A stretch of DNA of 64,000 nucleotides from Streptomyces hygroscopicus subsp. hygroscopicus (lineage in GTDB: Bacteria; Actinomycetota; Actinomycetes; Streptomycetales; Streptomycetaceae), in assembly GCF_030269125.1 (NCBI RefSeq), contig NZ_BSSM01000014.1, forward strand, positions 154,940-218,939. Direction: 5' to 3'. A model generated the notes under the pieces. It saw nothing but the letters and a program-made list of their open reading frames with translations, was not told where the DNA came from and made no database searches. Positions 36,838 through 44,908 of the stretch are shown in pieces (position 1 is the first letter of the stretch; each line of letters starts with the position of its first letter). The translations under genes and the position numbers were made by a program.

Positions 36838-36918
36838 GTCGGCGTATCCGGGGAGGCGGGCCCGCCGGGCGCCGGGTGTGATGGTCCTGTCCCTAGTTTC
36901 AACCAGTGAGGCAGATCC

Positions 36919-37161
36919 ATGCGCATCCGCAGCATCGCCGCAACGGCCGTTCTCGCAGGCGCCTTCGCGCTGGGCGGCGCCACCGGCGCCTTCGCGTCCG
37001 ACCACGACCCGACGACCGGTGTCGCCGTCGGCAGTCCGGGCTTCCTGTCCGGCAACGTCTTCCAGATGCCGATCGACATCCCGGTCAACATCTGTGGCGA
37101 CACCTTCGGCTACGCTTCGCTGCTGAACCCGGCGGTCGGCAACACCTGCGTCAACCAGTGA
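36919..37161 (+). CDS. Short chaplin
   Basis: 80 aa from ATG 36919. Signal peptide 1-26 (RIRSIAATAVLAGAFALGGATGAFA), then one chaplin domain of about 42 residues starting AVGSPGFLSGNVFQMPIDIP, with the invariant Cys 59 and Cys 77 (NICGDTFGYASLLNPAVGNTC). The single domain, Cys pair and absence of an LPxTG sorting signal mark it as a short chaplin (ChpD-H type). These assemble into amyloid fibrils on aerial hyphae and spores. The substitution pattern (Phe-rich, Met in place of Val) is less conserved than in the canonical ones. It ends before a hairpin shared with the convergent phosphatase gene. Confidence 0.93.
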   Translation: MRIRSIAATAVLAGAFALGGATGAFASDHDPTTGVAVGSPGFLSGNVFQMPIDIPVNICGDTFGYASLLNPAVGNTCVNQ

Positions 37162-37170
37162 CGGAGCGTC

Positions 37171-37207
37171 CGTGCGCCGGCTCCCCGCCCCGGGGGGCCG
37201 GCGCACG
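37171..37207. terminator. 11-bp hairpin between the chaplin and the convergent phosphatase gene
   Basis: CGTGCGCCGGC / GCCGGCGCACG around a 15-base loop, directly after the chaplin stop and just before the end of the minus-strand stressosome operon. Bidirectional. Confidence 0.7.
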
Positions 37208-37213
37208 GGGCCG

Positions 37214-38884
37214 TCAGGACGCCGCGGTACGGCACAGCAACAGGCAGATGTCGTCGTCGTGTTCGGAGTCGCGCAGCATCGGCCTCAACACGGCGTCGGC
37301 CGCCGCGTCCAGTTGCCGGAGCTCCGCCGCGCCGAGCGCGCCCATGGCCCGCGCCAGCCGCTCGATGCCCGCGTCGATCCCCGCGGAACGCCGCTCCACC
37401 AGGCCGTCCGTGTAGAGCGCGAGCATGGCGCCCGGCGGCAACTCCTCGTGGTGCTCCTCGTATTCGTACGGCACCGGCACCCCGAGCATGATCCCCGGCT
37501 TGGCGTCCAGCACCCGCACCTCGCCGCCGGGGCCGCGCACCAGCGCGGGCGGATGCCCGGCCGCCGCCCACACCACCCCGGGCTCGCCGGGCGTGAACCG
37601 GGCGACGGCACAGGTCGCGTACAGCTCCGGCTGCTGATGGCGCAGCATCCGGTGCAGCAGCGTGAGGATGCGCGCGGGCCCGTTGCCCTCCACGGCGTAG
37701 GCGCGCAGCGCGGTGCGCAACTGGCCCATGATCACCGCGGCGCGCAGCCCGTGCCCGGTGACGTCCCCGATCACCGCCAGCACACTGCCGTCGGGCCCGG
37801 GGAACGCGTCGTACCAGTCGCCACCGATGTTCAGCCCGTGCGTGGCCGGCAGATAGCGCGCCGCGAGCGCGAGGCCCGGCGTGTCCGGCAACTCGGTGAG
37901 CTGGGCGCGCTGTAGGGCCTCGGCGACGTCCCGGTGCTGCTCGTACTGGCGGGCGTTGTCCAGCGCGATGCCGGCCCGGCGGGCCAGCTCCAGCAGCATC
38001 ACGGCGGTGTCCGGGGCGAACCGCTCGCCGGGCGCCGACAGGGTCAGCACGCCCTGCACGGTGCGCGCGCCCAGGGGCAGGCACAACAGCGGCCGGTCGG
38101 GGGAGAGCGCGGAGGCCGGCAGATCGTCCACGCCCGGCAGTCCACCGGGGTAGGGCCCCGCGTGCTGGGGGCGCCCGGTGCGGGCCGCCGTCACCGCGGC
38201 CGCCGCCCGTTCGGCCGGCGGGGTCCGCTCGTCGTCGACCAGCCAGACGTCCACGTGCCGGGCGTACTCCGGCACCAGCAGCTTGGGCAGCCGGCGCAGG
38301 ATGTCCTCGTGGTCGAGGGAGGCGTTGAGCGCGGCGCTGGCGTCGGCGAGGAAGGTCAGCAGACGGCGGGCGTCCTCCGCCTCCGCGCGAGCCGCCCGCT
38401 CGGCGTCGAGCAGTTCCCGCTGCGCCAGCGCGGCCGCCTCCAGCTCGGCGTGCAGTGCGAGCACACCCTGGTTGGTCTGGTGCAGCTCCTCCCGATGGAA
38501 CCGGACCAGCTCCTCCGCCTCGTCCAGCCCCGCCAGCACGACGGCGGTGTCCTCGCCCGCGTCGAGCAGCGCCCGCGCGAGGTCGGCCTCGGTCACCTCG
38601 CCCGGCCGGGGCAGGGGCCGGGGCAAGGGGGAGGGACAGGCCAGGGTGTGCCGCCAGGGCTCGGGACCGTCCAGGGCGAGGCGGAGCGTCCCGCCGGCGG
38701 TCAGGGTCAGTTGCTGCCGCTGCCCGTCCCGGCAGGGCCGCAGCCGGCTGGTCAGCGCGGCCAGGAAACGGGCGCGGTCGCGCGCCGGTACCCCCGCGTC
38801 GGCGGTGAGCCGCGCCAGCAGGGCACGGGCGCGGGCCGCGTCGACGGGGCCGGTGAGGGTCCAGGTGGCGGAGGTCGTCGTCAT
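37214..38884 (-). CDS. GAF-domain PP2C phosphatase (RsbU-like), last gene of the stressosome operon
   Basis: 556 aa from ATG 38884, overlapping the preceding gene by 4 bases. An N-terminal segment (1-80) resembles a degenerate ATPase-like piece, a coiled linker follows (about 120-165), then a GAF domain (LLTFLADASAALNASLDHED and after) and a SpoIIE phosphatase from about 345 (LNIGGDWYDAFPGPDGSVLA, AVIGDVTGHGLRAA, MLALYTDGLVERR). In Bacillus the RsbT-activated RsbU phosphatase releases sigmaB by dephosphorylating RsbV. Here the same job is likely, perhaps with the GAF domain sensing a ligand. No rsbV-like gene is in the window. Confidence 0.9.
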   Translation of the reverse strand: MTTTSATWTLTGPVDAARARALLARLTADAGVPARDRARFLAALTSRLRPCRDGQRQQLTLTAGGTLRLALDGPEPWRHTLACPSPLPRPLPRPGEVTEADLARALLDAGEDTAVVLAGLDEAEELVRFHREELHQTNQGVLALHAELEAAALAQRELLDAERAARAEAEDARRLLTFLADASAALNASLDHEDILRRLPKLLVPEYARHVDVWLVDDERTPPAERAAAAVTAARTGRPQHAGPYPGGLPGVDDLPASALSPDRPLLCLPLGARTVQGVLTLSAPGERFAPDTAVMLLELARRAGIALDNARQYEQHRDVAEALQRAQLTELPDTPGLALAARYLPATHGLNIGGDWYDAFPGPDGSVLAVIGDVTGHGLRAAVIMGQLRTALRAYAVEGNGPARILTLLHRMLRHQQPELYATCAVARFTPGEPGVVWAAAGHPPALVRGPGGEVRVLDAKPGIMLGVPVPYEYEEHHEELPPGAMLALYTDGLVERRSAGIDAGIERLARAMGALGAAELRQLDAAADAVLRPMLRDSEHDDDICLLLCRTAAS

Positions 38885-39918
38885 GGGCACGGGTCCGGGG
38901 CGAGTACGGCGACGCTGGTGTCGTCGCGCGGGGGGCGGGCGGGGCTGCCCGCGTCCCGCAGGACGGCAGCGGCCAGCACCGACGGATCGTGGGCGAGCAG
39001 CCGCGGGTCCTCGGGCGGGGTCCAGCGGCTGGGCAGCCCGTCACTGTGCACCACGAGCAGACTGTCCCGGTGCCACGGCACGCGGCGCAAGGGGACGTGC
39101 GCCGGGAAGTACGCCCCGACGATCCCCGGATGCGACACCAGGGACGTCCACCCGTCCGCGGTGCGCAGCCGGGCGCCTATGTTGCCGACCCCGGCGAACG
39201 CGAGTTCCCCCTTCGCCGTGTCCACCTGGGCCACGGCGACCGCGGCTCCCCGGGTCGGGCGCAGCGCGCCGTGCAGCCGCCGCAGGATCTCCGGCGGCGG
39301 CAGGTGCGCGGCCCGCCGCAGCTCCGTCACCGCCGCGGTGGACGCGTGCCCCGCCTTGGGCCCGTGCCCCAGCCCGTCGGCGAGCAGCAGGGTCGCCCGC
39401 CCGTCCCGGCGCACGCAGTCCCAGGCGTCCCCGGAGGTCTCGGCCCGAGCGAGGGACACGACGATGCCGCCGGCCGAGGGACCTTCGGTCTTCGGGCCGC
39501 CCCGCTCGCGCTCCGGATCTATCCGCGCCGTCGCCACCGTGCCGCGCCCCGGGGCGCCGTACAGCCGGAAGACGTCGGCGTTGCGCAGACAGCTGCCGAG
39601 TCCCGCGCCGAGGGAGGATTCGGCGGTGGTGCAGCCGTCGCGCAGGGCCGCCGCGACATCGGCGATGCCGGGCCCGTGGTCCAGCGCGAACAGCCGTACC
39701 GAGGTGCCCGTGCCCGAGGGCGAGGCCACGAGGTTGACCACCAGGGTGCCCCCGCCCGCGTGCCGCAGCAGGTTGGTGGCCAGCTCGGTGGCCACCAGCT
39801 CCCCGGCCGCCGTACGGTCCGGTCCCAGTCCCGCCTGCCCGCACGCCTCCCGGACCGCCGTACGGGCGTCCCGGACCCGCGTGGAGTCGTGCACCGGGAC
39901 CTCCCACACCCGGCTCAT
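38881..39918 (-). CDS. ATPase-PP2C fusion (RsbT-like kinase domain plus RsbX-like phosphatase)
   Basis: 345 aa from ATG 39918. Residues 1-130 are a GHKL ATPase (ELVATELATNLLRHAGGGTL and DHGPGIADV as N and G1 boxes). Residues about 155-345 form a PP2C-like phosphatase of the RsbX type (TLLLADGLGHGPKAGHAS, LLVVHSDGLPSRW). It overlaps both neighbours by 4 bases (ATGA), so it is translated with them. In Bacillus stressosomes RsbX removes phosphate from RsbR and RsbS to reset the complex. The fused kinase-like domain is unusual for Bacillus but common in actinobacterial and proteobacterial modules. Confidence 0.88.
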   Translation of the reverse strand: MSRVWEVPVHDSTRVRDARTAVREACGQAGLGPDRTAAGELVATELATNLLRHAGGGTLVVNLVASPSGTGTSVRLFALDHGPGIADVAAALRDGCTTAESSLGAGLGSCLRNADVFRLYGAPGRGTVATARIDPERERGGPKTEGPSAGGIVVSLARAETSGDAWDCVRRDGRATLLLADGLGHGPKAGHASTAAVTELRRAAHLPPPEILRRLHGALRPTRGAAVAVAQVDTAKGELAFAGVGNIGARLRTADGWTSLVSHPGIVGAYFPAHVPLRRVPWHRDSLLVVHSDGLPSRWTPPEDPRLLAHDPSVLAAAVLRDAGSPARPPRDDTSVAVLAPDPCP

Positions 39919-40364
39919 CCCACCCCCGGCCGCGACGAAGGCACCTGGTTCACCCAGGCCACGGCCGTGACGGTCGTGCCCCGGCCCGGTTCGGTGTCCA
40001 CGCTGAACTCCTGCACCAGCCGCTTGGCACCGCTGAGTCCCAGCCCGAGGCCGCCCCCGGTGGTGTAGCCGTCGGTCATGGCCAGCTCCAGGTCGCGGAT
40101 GCCGGGTCCGCTGTCGACGAAGCTCATCCTGAGGCCGCGGGCGCGGCCGTTGTCCAGCGGAGTGATCTCCGCGTGCCCGCCACCGCCGTGCACCAGGGTG
40201 TTGCGGGCCAGTTCGCTCGCCGCCGTGACCAGCTTCGTCTGCTGCACCAGACCGAATCCGAGGGCCGCCGCGCACTGCCGCACCTGCTGCCGCACCCAGG
40301 CCAGATCCGCGTCCGAACCGATGGGCACGCTGGTCGCGGACGTCTGGCCGGACGACCGCATCAT
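39915..40364 (-). CDS. rsbT: RsbT-like switch serine kinase
   Basis: 149 aa from ATG 40364 (a second ATG at 40361 adjoins). GHKL fold with N box ASELARNTLVHGGGGH, G1 SFVDSGPGIRDLEL and G2 GGGLGLGLSGAKRLVQ, close to RsbT of Bacillus. It should phosphorylate RsbS and RsbR, then leave the stressosome to activate a phosphatase. Overlaps of 4 bases on both sides give a tightly coupled operon. The short length and lone ATPase domain fit RsbT better than RsbW. Confidence 0.92.
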   Translation of the reverse strand: MMRSSGQTSATSVPIGSDADLAWVRQQVRQCAAALGFGLVQQTKLVTAASELARNTLVHGGGGHAEITPLDNGRARGLRMSFVDSGPGIRDLELAMTDGYTTGGGLGLGLSGAKRLVQEFSVDTEPGRGTTVTAVAWVNQVPSSRPGVG

Positions 40365-40738
40365 CTCCCCCTCTGGGACAGCACTTCCATGGCCCGGTCG
40401 ACGTCCAGCGCGGTGGTCAGACCGGGCAGCGCCAGCCCCAGCTCCACCAGGGTGATCGCGACGGCGGGCCGCATGCCCGCGAGGACCGTACGGGCGGCGA
40501 GCAGCCGGGCGGTGGACGCGATCTCCGCGAGCACCCGCCCGAGGAAGGAGTCGACGACGTCCACTCCGGAGATGTCGATGACCACCCCCGTCACCCTGGT
40601 GGTGGCGACGCGGTGGCTGAGGTCCTGCTGCAGCTGTTCGGCGAGGCCGTCGTGGAGTTCGCCCTGGAGCGAGACGAGCAGGACGTCCCCCAGGGCGAGC
40701 ACCGGTACGGGGGCCGGATGGGGGGTGGGCTCGTTCAC
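40361..40738 (-). CDS. rsbS: RsbS-like STAS stressosome scaffold
   Basis: 125 aa from GTG 40738 (overlap GTGA with the RsbR gene). STAS domain with DVLLVSLQGELHDGLAEQLQ, the phosphorylatable Ser 64 in GVDVVDSFLGRVLAEIA (compare RsbS of Bacillus) and TVLAGMRPAVAITLVELG. It forms the core of the stressosome with RsbR and is the substrate of the RsbT kinase. An antagonist rather than sensor role is expected. Confidence 0.93.
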   Translation of the reverse strand: MNEPTPHPAPVPVLALGDVLLVSLQGELHDGLAEQLQQDLSHRVATTRVTGVVIDISGVDVVDSFLGRVLAEIASTARLLAARTVLAGMRPAVAITLVELGLALPGLTTALDVDRAMEVLSQRGR

Positions 40739-41625
40739 CGGGCGCTCGTACCCGTCTGCGCACGGGAGACCTCGATGCCCTGCCGGCTCAGCGCGTAGGC
40801 CAGCGCGTCGGCGAGCGAGGCCCGGGTGAGCACCGAGCCCAGGTCGATGCCGAGCTGCACGATGGTCTGCGCGATCGCCGGACGGATACCGGAGACGATG
40901 CACTCGGCCCCCATCAGCCGCGCCGCGGCCACCGTCTTCATCAGGTGCTGCGCCACCAGCGAGTCCACCGTGGGCACGCCGGTGATGTCCAGGATGGCGT
41001 ACCGCGCGCGCTGGTCGACGATGGCTTCGAGGAGCGACTCCATCACGACCTGGCTGCGGGCGCTGTCCAGGGTCCCGATCAGCGGTACGGCGACGGTGCC
41101 CTCCCACAGCTTGATGACCGGGGTGGCCACTTCGAGCAGTTGCTGGCGCTGCCGCTCGATCAGCTCCGCGCCCGCGTCCAGGGCGGTCTCCATCACGACC
41201 AGGCGAAGGGTGCCGAGCAGCAGGGTCAGCGCCAGCACGCTCTCCTGGGCCTGCGGGGCGGTGGGGTCGGCGAACTCCTCGCGCAGCAGGCCGACGGCGG
41301 GGGCGCGCAGGGCGGCCACCTCGTCGGCGATCCCGGACGGCGTGGCACCGGTGCGGGCCCGGTTCTGGGTCATCCGCCCCAACTGATCGCGCACCGGCTC
41401 GTACCCGGGTGCGCCCGTGTCCTCCAGGCGCCCGCTCACGGCCACGTCGGACAGGGCGTCCACGACCGCCTTGCTGGCCTCGACCGCCTCGTCCCGGGAG
41501 ACCGTGAACACCGACCTGAACAGGGGGGCGTCCGCCCACCGCTGGGCGATCTGCTCGCGGCGCCGCTCCAGGAAGGACCCCACCAACTGCGGTGCCGACG
41601 CGGCCGCGTCCTGCTCCTTGGGCAC
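40735..41625 (-). CDS. rsbR: RsbR-like stressosome sensor
   Basis: 296 aa from GTG 41625, with a GAGGAGAG site upstream. An N-terminal helical sensor region (1-150, not a globin by eye), a linker helix (LIERQRQQLLEVATPVIKLW) and a C-terminal STAS domain follow (about 175-290: VPLIGTLDSARSQ, LDITGVPTVDSLVAQHLM with phospho-site Ser 222, IVSGIRPAIAQTIV). It is the first gene of the operon rsbR-rsbS-rsbT-(ATPase-PP2C)-(GAF-PP2C), so transcription likely starts upstream of 41625. The sensor region of these proteins decides what stress is read. Confidence 0.92.
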   Translation of the reverse strand: MPKEQDAAASAPQLVGSFLERRREQIAQRWADAPLFRSVFTVSRDEAVEASKAVVDALSDVAVSGRLEDTGAPGYEPVRDQLGRMTQNRARTGATPSGIADEVAALRAPAVGLLREEFADPTAPQAQESVLALTLLLGTLRLVVMETALDAGAELIERQRQQLLEVATPVIKLWEGTVAVPLIGTLDSARSQVVMESLLEAIVDQRARYAILDITGVPTVDSLVAQHLMKTVAAARLMGAECIVSGIRPAIAQTIVQLGIDLGSVLTRASLADALAYALSRQGIEVSRAQTGTSAR

Positions 41626-42121
41626 TGTTCACACTCTCCTCTCGCACACCCGGGCGCCATCGTCCGGCAGTCGATCCTCGCCGCCCGGCACCCTAGCCCC
41701 CACCGTCCGGACGGGCCAAACCCAAGAGGGCGTCTGACCTGCCAACTCCCGTCGTAGCGAAGGGCGTTGACACAGCCGAGGTCCGGTGGCGGCCATCCGG
41801 CACCGCGTTGCGGCGCGGTTGCCGGTTGGCCGTCTACCCCGGATGGCGCGAGAGTCTCCCGACTGTTGCGGATGTCACCCGTCCGGGTGGCCGCCCGGGG
41901 TGTTCCCGGCCGGTCGGCGGAAGAGGGCCGTCCACGGCAGGGGCCGCCCGAACAACGCGGACTCCGGCGGCTCGTCCCCCACGGCGCGTGGTCGGCCCTT
42001 TCCCAGGTCGGCGAAGACGCGGCGCAGCGCCTCGGGCGCGGAGGGCGAGACCGCCGCGCGGACTCTGCTCGCGGTGGACGGCCGCGTCGGAAGGCTCCGA
42101 GCCCGTCAGCCCGTCAGCCCG
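41626..42121. other. Spacer of 496 bp upstream of the stressosome operon, no gene seen
   Basis: The minus-strand operon promoter should lie in the first 150 bases. No sigmaB-type pair with the right spacing was found there by eye. The rest, to 42121, has no convincing gene. An 8-bp tandem repeat (AGCCCGTC, about five copies at about 42100-42137) ends it. Confidence 0.5.
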
Positions 42122-42137
42122 TCAGCCCGTCAGCCCG
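42100..42137. repeat. 8-bp tandem repeat (AGCCCGTC), about five copies
   Basis: AGCCCGTC occurs five times without gap near 42100-42137 at the 3' end of the decayed methyltransferase. It is a simple-sequence repeat and gives in-frame stops (TGA) on the minus strand. Confidence 0.7.
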
Positions 42138-42508
42138 GCGGCGAAGCGGGTGAGCGAGACGTACCCGCCGGGCGCCGGGGCGGGGGCCGGGAGGCGGGAC
42201 GGCCGACCCGGCGGCGCGGGGGCGGGTGGTGGAAAGTGGAAACAGCCGAGTCGTGGATCAGCGGTACGGGGCCGCGCAGCGCCTCGGGGACGGGCGGGAA
42301 GACGTTCCCGGAGCGGAAGCGGACACCGCGCCGGCCTCCCGCGCTCGTCGGCCGCGCCGAGCGCGGTGGGGGAGGGCCCGACGGCGTCCACCGCGAAGCC
42401 GCGCTCGTCGAGGGCGCGTTGCGGCCGGACCGCAGCCGAGGCCCAGCACCCGGCCGGCGGGGACCGGACCGGGGCCGAGGTCCTCCACCCCGTGGATGCC
42501 CGCGTGGC
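42122..42508 (-). pseudogene. Decayed class I SAM-dependent methyltransferase
   Basis: Read on the minus strand, pieces of one methyltransferase appear in three frames in the right order. GVEDLGPGPVPAGRVLGLGCG (motif I, SAM-binding Gly-rich loop) is in one frame. RALDERGFAVDAVGPSPTAL (motif after I) is in the next. VRFRSGNVFPPVPEALRGPV and PLIHDSAVSTFHH come next, and then a shift gives GGYVSLTRFAAGLTG (near the family FSLTCFAAG end). At least three frameshifts are needed. It lacks an obvious N-terminal start and overlaps the tandem repeat at its 3' end. This is a clear pseudogene, but the exact frame boundaries are by eye. Confidence 0.7.
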
Positions 42509-42513
42509 ACCGG

Positions 42514-42600
42514 CGGAGGGCGGGGCGCGCGCCCGAGGGGCAGCCGGGCCGCGGCGGGAGCCTCGCCGGAGGGCAGGGCGCGCGCCCGAGGGGCAGCCGG
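42514..42600. repeat. 34-bp direct repeat, two copies 53 bp apart
   Basis: CGGAGGGCGGGGCGCGCGCC (positions 42514 onward) with GAGGGGCAGCCGG following, and a copy from 42567 with one difference (A for G). It lies just upstream of the decayed methyltransferase and before the acyltransferase stop. Non-coding. Confidence 0.75.
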
Positions 42601-42633
42601 AGCCCCGCCGGTGCCCCGTCCCCCGCCGCTCCT

Positions 42634-43851
42634 CTATTCCCTCTCGGCCCGTCGCTCCGACGTACCTGTCGGGACCGCAGGGCGACTCGGGAGGGGGTCC
42701 GGCTGCGGCTGCTGTCGCTGCGCCTCCGGGGCGGCCCCCCGTCGGCGCCGCAGCAGCAGTCGTCTGGCCGGGCACTCGACCGCCTCGTAGAGAACCCAGG
42801 ACAGCCCGAGCGAGATCGCGAACGCGGTGGCGGTGACGGCGAGACCCGCGAGGGCGCCGAAGTGGGGTTTGCTGCCCAGGAGCTCGGTGGCGGCGCGCAG
42901 CACCAGCAGGTGGATCATGTAGAAGGCGAACGACAGCTCCCCGAGCCGCACCAGGCGCCGGTGCCGCCACAGGGACGGCAACCCGTTCAGATCGGCGACG
43001 GCCGCCGCCGGGATGAGCAGGGTGAACCCGGCAAGCGTGCACACCGTGGCGGAATAGCCGGGCGTGACCTGGGGTACGAAGAAGTAACCGATGATCGCCA
43101 GCGCGAGGGATGCCTCCATGCCCGGCCCGCGCCACCGGCCGAGCAGCACCAGCCTGGCGGTGACCGCGCCGAGCACGAACTCGGGCAGCCGCGCCGCGGG
43201 GAACGAGTAGAGCGTGTACGTCCACCAGTGGTGCGCGTCCGACCAGGCCAGCACGAGCACCGAGGCCGCCGACAGGGCGCCCAGCGCGGCCGACGAGCGG
43301 GGGCCGAGGCGGCGCAGCAGCAGGATCAGCAGCGGGAAGCCGGCGTAGAAGAACGCCTCGCAGGCGAGCGACCAGCTGACCGGGTTGAGCGTCTGCCACC
43401 AGGGGTGCCACCAGGAGTGCAGCAGCAGGGCGTTGGCCAGGGCCTGCTGCGGCGCGGGCTCGCTCTGGTGCGCCAGGGTGAGGCCCATGAGCAGGGCCAC
43501 GGCGAGGGTGACCAGGTGCACCGGGTAGATCCGGGCGAGGCGGCGCCGCCAGAAGGCGAGGGGTCTGTCGCCCGGCCGTGCCGACCAGGTCAGGACGAAT
43601 CCCGACAGGACGAAGAAGAACGACACCCCGGTGGCACCGGCACCGAATCCCCAGCTGACCAGGTGGCCTCCGGTGCCTCCGAAATAGCCGAAGTTGTTGA
43701 CGTGCAGTCCGAACACCAGCAGCGCCGCCATCCACCGCAGCCCCGTCAAGGACGGCAGGGAGGGATTGGCGGCGGGTGGGACACGGGCGTTCGTCGTGCC
43801 GGTCGGAGCGGGCGGCGTCGTCCGGAGCGCCCGGGTCGTCGCCGTGGTCAT
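42634..43851 (-). CDS. Acyltransferase 3 family membrane protein
   Basis: 405 aa from ATG 43851 with AGGTGA upstream. About ten membrane helices, starting near residue 30 with LPSLTGLRWMAALLVFGLHV, where R-x-x-A-A/H is the family-1 acyltransferase start (RWMAALLVFGLHV carries the conserved His). Then GVSFFFVLSGFVLTWSARP (FFxLSGF box) and the late FAFYMIHLLVLRAATELL. It transfers acyl groups to cell-surface or secreted sugars or antibiotics, with the substrate unknown. It is flanked by the decayed methyltransferase and, 309 bp upstream, an XRE-cupin regulator. The C-terminal tail is low-complexity. Confidence 0.92.
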   Translation of the reverse strand: MTTATTRALRTTPPAPTGTTNARVPPAANPSLPSLTGLRWMAALLVFGLHVNNFGYFGGTGGHLVSWGFGAGATGVSFFFVLSGFVLTWSARPGDRPLAFWRRRLARIYPVHLVTLAVALLMGLTLAHQSEPAPQQALANALLLHSWWHPWWQTLNPVSWSLACEAFFYAGFPLLILLLRRLGPRSSAALGALSAASVLVLAWSDAHHWWTYTLYSFPAARLPEFVLGAVTARLVLLGRWRGPGMEASLALAIIGYFFVPQVTPGYSATVCTLAGFTLLIPAAAVADLNGLPSLWRHRRLVRLGELSFAFYMIHLLVLRAATELLGSKPHFGALAGLAVTATAFAISLGLSWVLYEAVECPARRLLLRRRRGAAPEAQRQQPQPDPLPSRPAVPTGTSERRAERE

Positions 43852-44159
43852 CGAATCACCTGCCGCAGAGGGTTGGCATGGGGAAGGAAGGGAACTGCTG
43901 CCCGCTCCTCCCCGTTCCATCACGTCACATGTCGAACATCACACAGATGCCGAACGAGACAACCCCGCGCGCGCCACGGACATCACCCCCCGCTCCACCC
44001 GTACGAGCGACACCACCTCCACCGCGTGGCCGCGCGCCGACGTACGGCCACGACATGGCGGCTGGGGGCACATCAGAGGGCCGAACTCAAACGCCCGTTC
44101 TGGTACGAGCCTGACATCCTGGGCGTACCCGGGACGTCAGGCCGTTCGCTCGCTGCTTG
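43852..44159. other. 308-bp spacer, no gene seen
   Basis: It lies between the start of the acyltransferase gene and the stop of the XRE-cupin gene, both on the minus strand. It must hold the acyltransferase promoter. No significant hairpin or repeat was noticed. Confidence 0.5.
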
Positions 44160-44765
44160 CTACCGGGCCCTGGGGCCGGGGGCGGGCGGGGTGCGCGGTC
44201 GCAGGCGCTCTCCCTGCGGCCCGAACATGATCAGGTACTCGACCGGGCCGCCGCGGCCGGCGTTCGCGACCCCATGGGGATTGCGGGTGTCGAACTCGGC
44301 GACGTCCCCGGCACTCAGGACGAGGTCCTGAGTGCCGAGTGCGAGCCACAGCCGCCCGTACAGGACGCACAGCCATTCCCAGCCGTCGTGGGAGACCTGC
44401 CGGGGCCGCGCGGGCGGCTCCTGGACGGCGGGTAGGACGTGTTTGTGGGCGTGCAGGCCCCCGACGTACCGGGTCAGCGGCAGCACCGCCTTGTCGTCGC
44501 CGAAACGCTGGAGCGCGGAGGTGCGGGGCTCGGCGGCGGGAGCGGTGCCGGCCAGCTCGTCCAGGGAGACGCCGTACTCCTTCGCCAACCGCAGCACCAC
44601 TTCCAGGGTGGGCTTGCGCCGGCCGGTCTCGATCCGCGACAGCGTGCTCGGGGAGATGCCGGTCGCGCAGCTGACGCCGGTGAGCGTGGAGCCGCGGTGT
44701 TCGCGTGCGGCCCGCAGCCGGGGGCCCATCGCCGCCAGCGTGTCGGCCACGTCGTCGCCTGTCAC
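44160..44765 (-). CDS. XRE-family regulator with cupin sensor domain
   Basis: 201 aa from GTG 44765, which has AAGGGGG at 8 bases upstream. ATG 44801 (MVERHVRKG) would add 12 residues but has no good ribosome site. The HTH is at about 10-70 (LRAAREHRGSTLTGVSCATG, ISPSTLSRIETGRRKPTLEV) and the cupin at about 110-190 (GWEWLCVLYGRLWLALGTQD, LSAGDVAEFDTRNPHGVANA). Such regulators bind small molecules and control nearby catabolic or efflux genes. It is divergent from the epoxide-hydrolase-like gene, with the perfect palindrome TTGCCA-GAT-TGGCAA in between. Confidence 0.9.
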   Translation of the reverse strand: MTGDDVADTLAAMGPRLRAAREHRGSTLTGVSCATGISPSTLSRIETGRRKPTLEVVLRLAKEYGVSLDELAGTAPAAEPRTSALQRFGDDKAVLPLTRYVGGLHAHKHVLPAVQEPPARPRQVSHDGWEWLCVLYGRLWLALGTQDLVLSAGDVAEFDTRNPHGVANAGRGGPVEYLIMFGPQGERLRPRTPPAPGPRAR

Positions 44766-44815
44766 CCGCTCCGCCCCCTTCCGGACGTGCCGCTCCACCA
44801 TCCTGTCGTGCAGGT

Positions 44816-44830
44816 TTGCCAGATTGGCAA
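44816..44830. promoter_or_regulatory. Perfect palindrome TTGCCA-GAT-TGGCAA between divergent genes
   Basis: Six-base arms with a 3-base spacer, at 44816-44830, about 50 bases upstream of the regulator GTG and 79 before the hydrolase ATG. This is a standard position for an operator of a divergent regulator. The XRE-cupin protein is the best candidate to bind it. Confidence 0.6.
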
Positions 44831-44908
44831 GGGTAATCGCGGTGGACGGTCGCCGCGCCGCATGATCGATGCGTACCCGCGTCCACCCGCGAACCGAGAG
44901 AAGAACCC

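Noticed and set aside
42100..42137. 8-bp repeat as a phase-variable contingency locus for the adjacent gene
   Set aside because: It lies at the 3' end of a gene already broken in several places, so a switching role is unlikely.
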